From assembly GCA_003233475.1 (NCBI GenBank), contig QILU01000136.1, positions 1 to 7,005 of the forward strand: 7,005 bases of DNA, written 5' to 3'. Positions 6,200 through 7,005 of this stretch are shown here, one piece after another. The notes beneath the pieces were generated by a model that was given only the letters and a program-made list of their open reading frames with translations, was not told where the DNA came from and ran no database searches. The translations under genes and the position numbers were made by a program. Source of the stretch: Ahrensia sp. (GTDB taxonomy: Bacteria; Pseudomonadota; Alphaproteobacteria; Rhizobiales; Rhizobiaceae). Every line of letters starts with the position of its first letter. The stretch's first letter is position 1.

Positions 6200-7005
6200 T
6201 TGAACCTCGAGCAAATCATATCAAACAACGAAGCCTTCATTCGGCTGGGTGTATTCCTCGGGCTGTTCGCGCTTTTTGCTTTGACCGAATATTTCACCCC
6301 CCGGCGCAAACTGACCATGCTCAAATCAAACCGCTGGTTCACCAACATTACAATCGTTATTCTTGACGGCATGGTCGTTCGAATTTTATTTCCCGCCGCC
6401 GCCGTGGGGGTAGCACTTTGGGCCAGCGCCAAAGGCTGGGGCCTGTTTAATCTGATTGATGCGCCGCTCTGGGTTGCCATTCTGGCAAGCATTGTGGTTC
6501 TGGATTTTGCCGTATGGTTGTCCCATTTATTGTCCCATAAAATCCCCATCCTGTGGCGCATCCACCGGATGCACCATTCAGACCGGGATATAGATGTTTC
6601 CACCGCCATTCGGTTTCATCCCATTGAAATTGTTGTTTCCATGGTGTGGAAAGTCGCTTGGGTCATAGCGCTTGGCGCCCCAGCAGTCGCTGTAATCATG
6701 TTTGAAATAATCCTGAACGGCCTCGCCCTGTTTAACCATTCAAACACCAAACTACCCCTCAAACTTGATGCAATTATACGCACCTTAATCGTAACGCCAG
6801 ACATGCACCGGGTTCACCACTCCACAATTGTGCGCGAAACGGATTCCAATTACGGATTTAACTTATCCATCTGGGACCGAATTTTCTCCACCTACAACGA
6901 CCAGCCGGAATTGGGCCACGATGATATGGTGATCGGCATCAAAGAATGGCAGGACGACAAGCCAACAAAACTGGGCTGGACCCTCTCAGTTCCGTTCCTT
7001 TCTCA
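6200..7005 (+). CDS. Sterol desaturase / fatty acid hydroxylase family protein (membrane di-iron), partial at right edge
   Basis: This is an integral membrane oxygenase of the fatty acid hydroxylase superfamily, which uses a histidine-bound di-iron centre to hydroxylate or desaturate lipids. The first 268 residues are visible and the C-terminus lies outside the window. Histidine clusters are His109-xxx-His113 (SHLLSH), His122-xx-His125-His126 (HRMHH), His140 (RFHP), His180 (NHSN) and His203-xx-His206-His207 (HRVHH), in the order and spacing of the family, so the iron site looks intact. Predicted helices lie near 12-30, 48-76, 88-108 and 142-182. The start is TTG with TAAGG 8 nt upstream; the next ATG is codon 40. 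It lies 48 nt after the DsbA-like gene with no terminator visible, so co-transcription is likely. The substrate cannot be told from sequence: bacterial members act on sterols, hopanoids, carotenoids, fatty acids or ether lipids. It is not a soluble desaturase. Confidence 0.9.
   Translation, partial: MNLEQIISNNEAFIRLGVFLGLFALFALTEYFTPRRKLTMLKSNRWFTNITIVILDGMVVRILFPAAAVGVALWASAKGWGLFNLIDAPLWVAILASIVVLDFAVWLSHLLSHKIPILWRIHRMHHSDRDIDVSTAIRFHPIEIVVSMVWKVAWVIALGAPAVAVIMFEIILNGLALFNHSNTKLPLKLDAIIRTLIVTPDMHRVHHSTIVRETDSNYGFNLSIWDRIFSTYNDQPELGHDDMVIGIKEWQDDKPTKLGWTLSVPFLS

Noticed and set aside
6148..6804. Minus-strand open frames opposite the DsbA-like gene end and the oxygenase gene
   Set aside because: They lie antisense to a gene with an intact histidine-motif set. 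Their translations look like random reverse-frame protein (Met/Ser/Arg-rich, no fold).
1..7005. Mobile elements, CRISPR arrays, tRNA or rRNA genes, riboswitches, or a dedicated defence system
   Set aside because: No transposase, integrase, regularly spaced repeats, cloverleaf or conserved aptamer was seen. All long stretches are explained by recognisable metabolic or transport genes.

Overview
The window reads as ordinary chromosomal DNA of an alphaproteobacterium. By eye the base composition is close to balanced. The lineage call is inference: it rests on the DsbA-like and DsbB sequence types, the twin-arginine signals on exported proteins and the style of the polyamine-type transporter. No ribosomal or other marker gene is present, so nothing finer than the class can be defended. 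I see no mobile element, CRISPR array, tRNA or rRNA.

The left two thirds (3-4584, minus strand) is a four-gene ABC importer operon. Transcription order is a Tat-exported substrate-binding protein, an ATPase with a TOBE domain, and two permeases. This is the PotF-PotG-PotH-PotI order of the putrescine/spermidine family. Aromatic and acidic residues of the polyamine cage appear conserved in the binding protein, so a polyamine or related cationic amine is the best substrate guess. The last three genes are tightly packed (5-nt gap, then a 4-bp ATGA overlap). A 114-nt gap holding a stable UUCG-capped hairpin separates the binding-protein gene from the ATPase gene, as expected where the binding protein is made in excess. 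A probable promoter lies about 120-150 nt upstream of the binding-protein start.

The right third holds disulfide-bond and membrane-enzyme genes. dsbB (4786-5316, minus) is divergent from a DsbA-like thiol oxidoreductase gene (5519-6151, plus) across a 202-nt intergenic region. DsbB would re-oxidise the exported DsbA-like protein and pass electrons to quinone. A fatty acid hydroxylase/sterol desaturase-family membrane di-iron protein follows the DsbA-like gene by 48 nt. It starts at a TTG codon and runs off the right edge.

The most unusual item is the second permease. It carries about 160 residues beyond the normal PotC/PotI end: a predicted seventh membrane helix, a charged probable coiled coil and two copies of a 19-residue motif. 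The copies keep their amino acids while their codons have diverged, which points to selection on the motif. Its function is unknown to me. The remaining genes look like standard members of known families.
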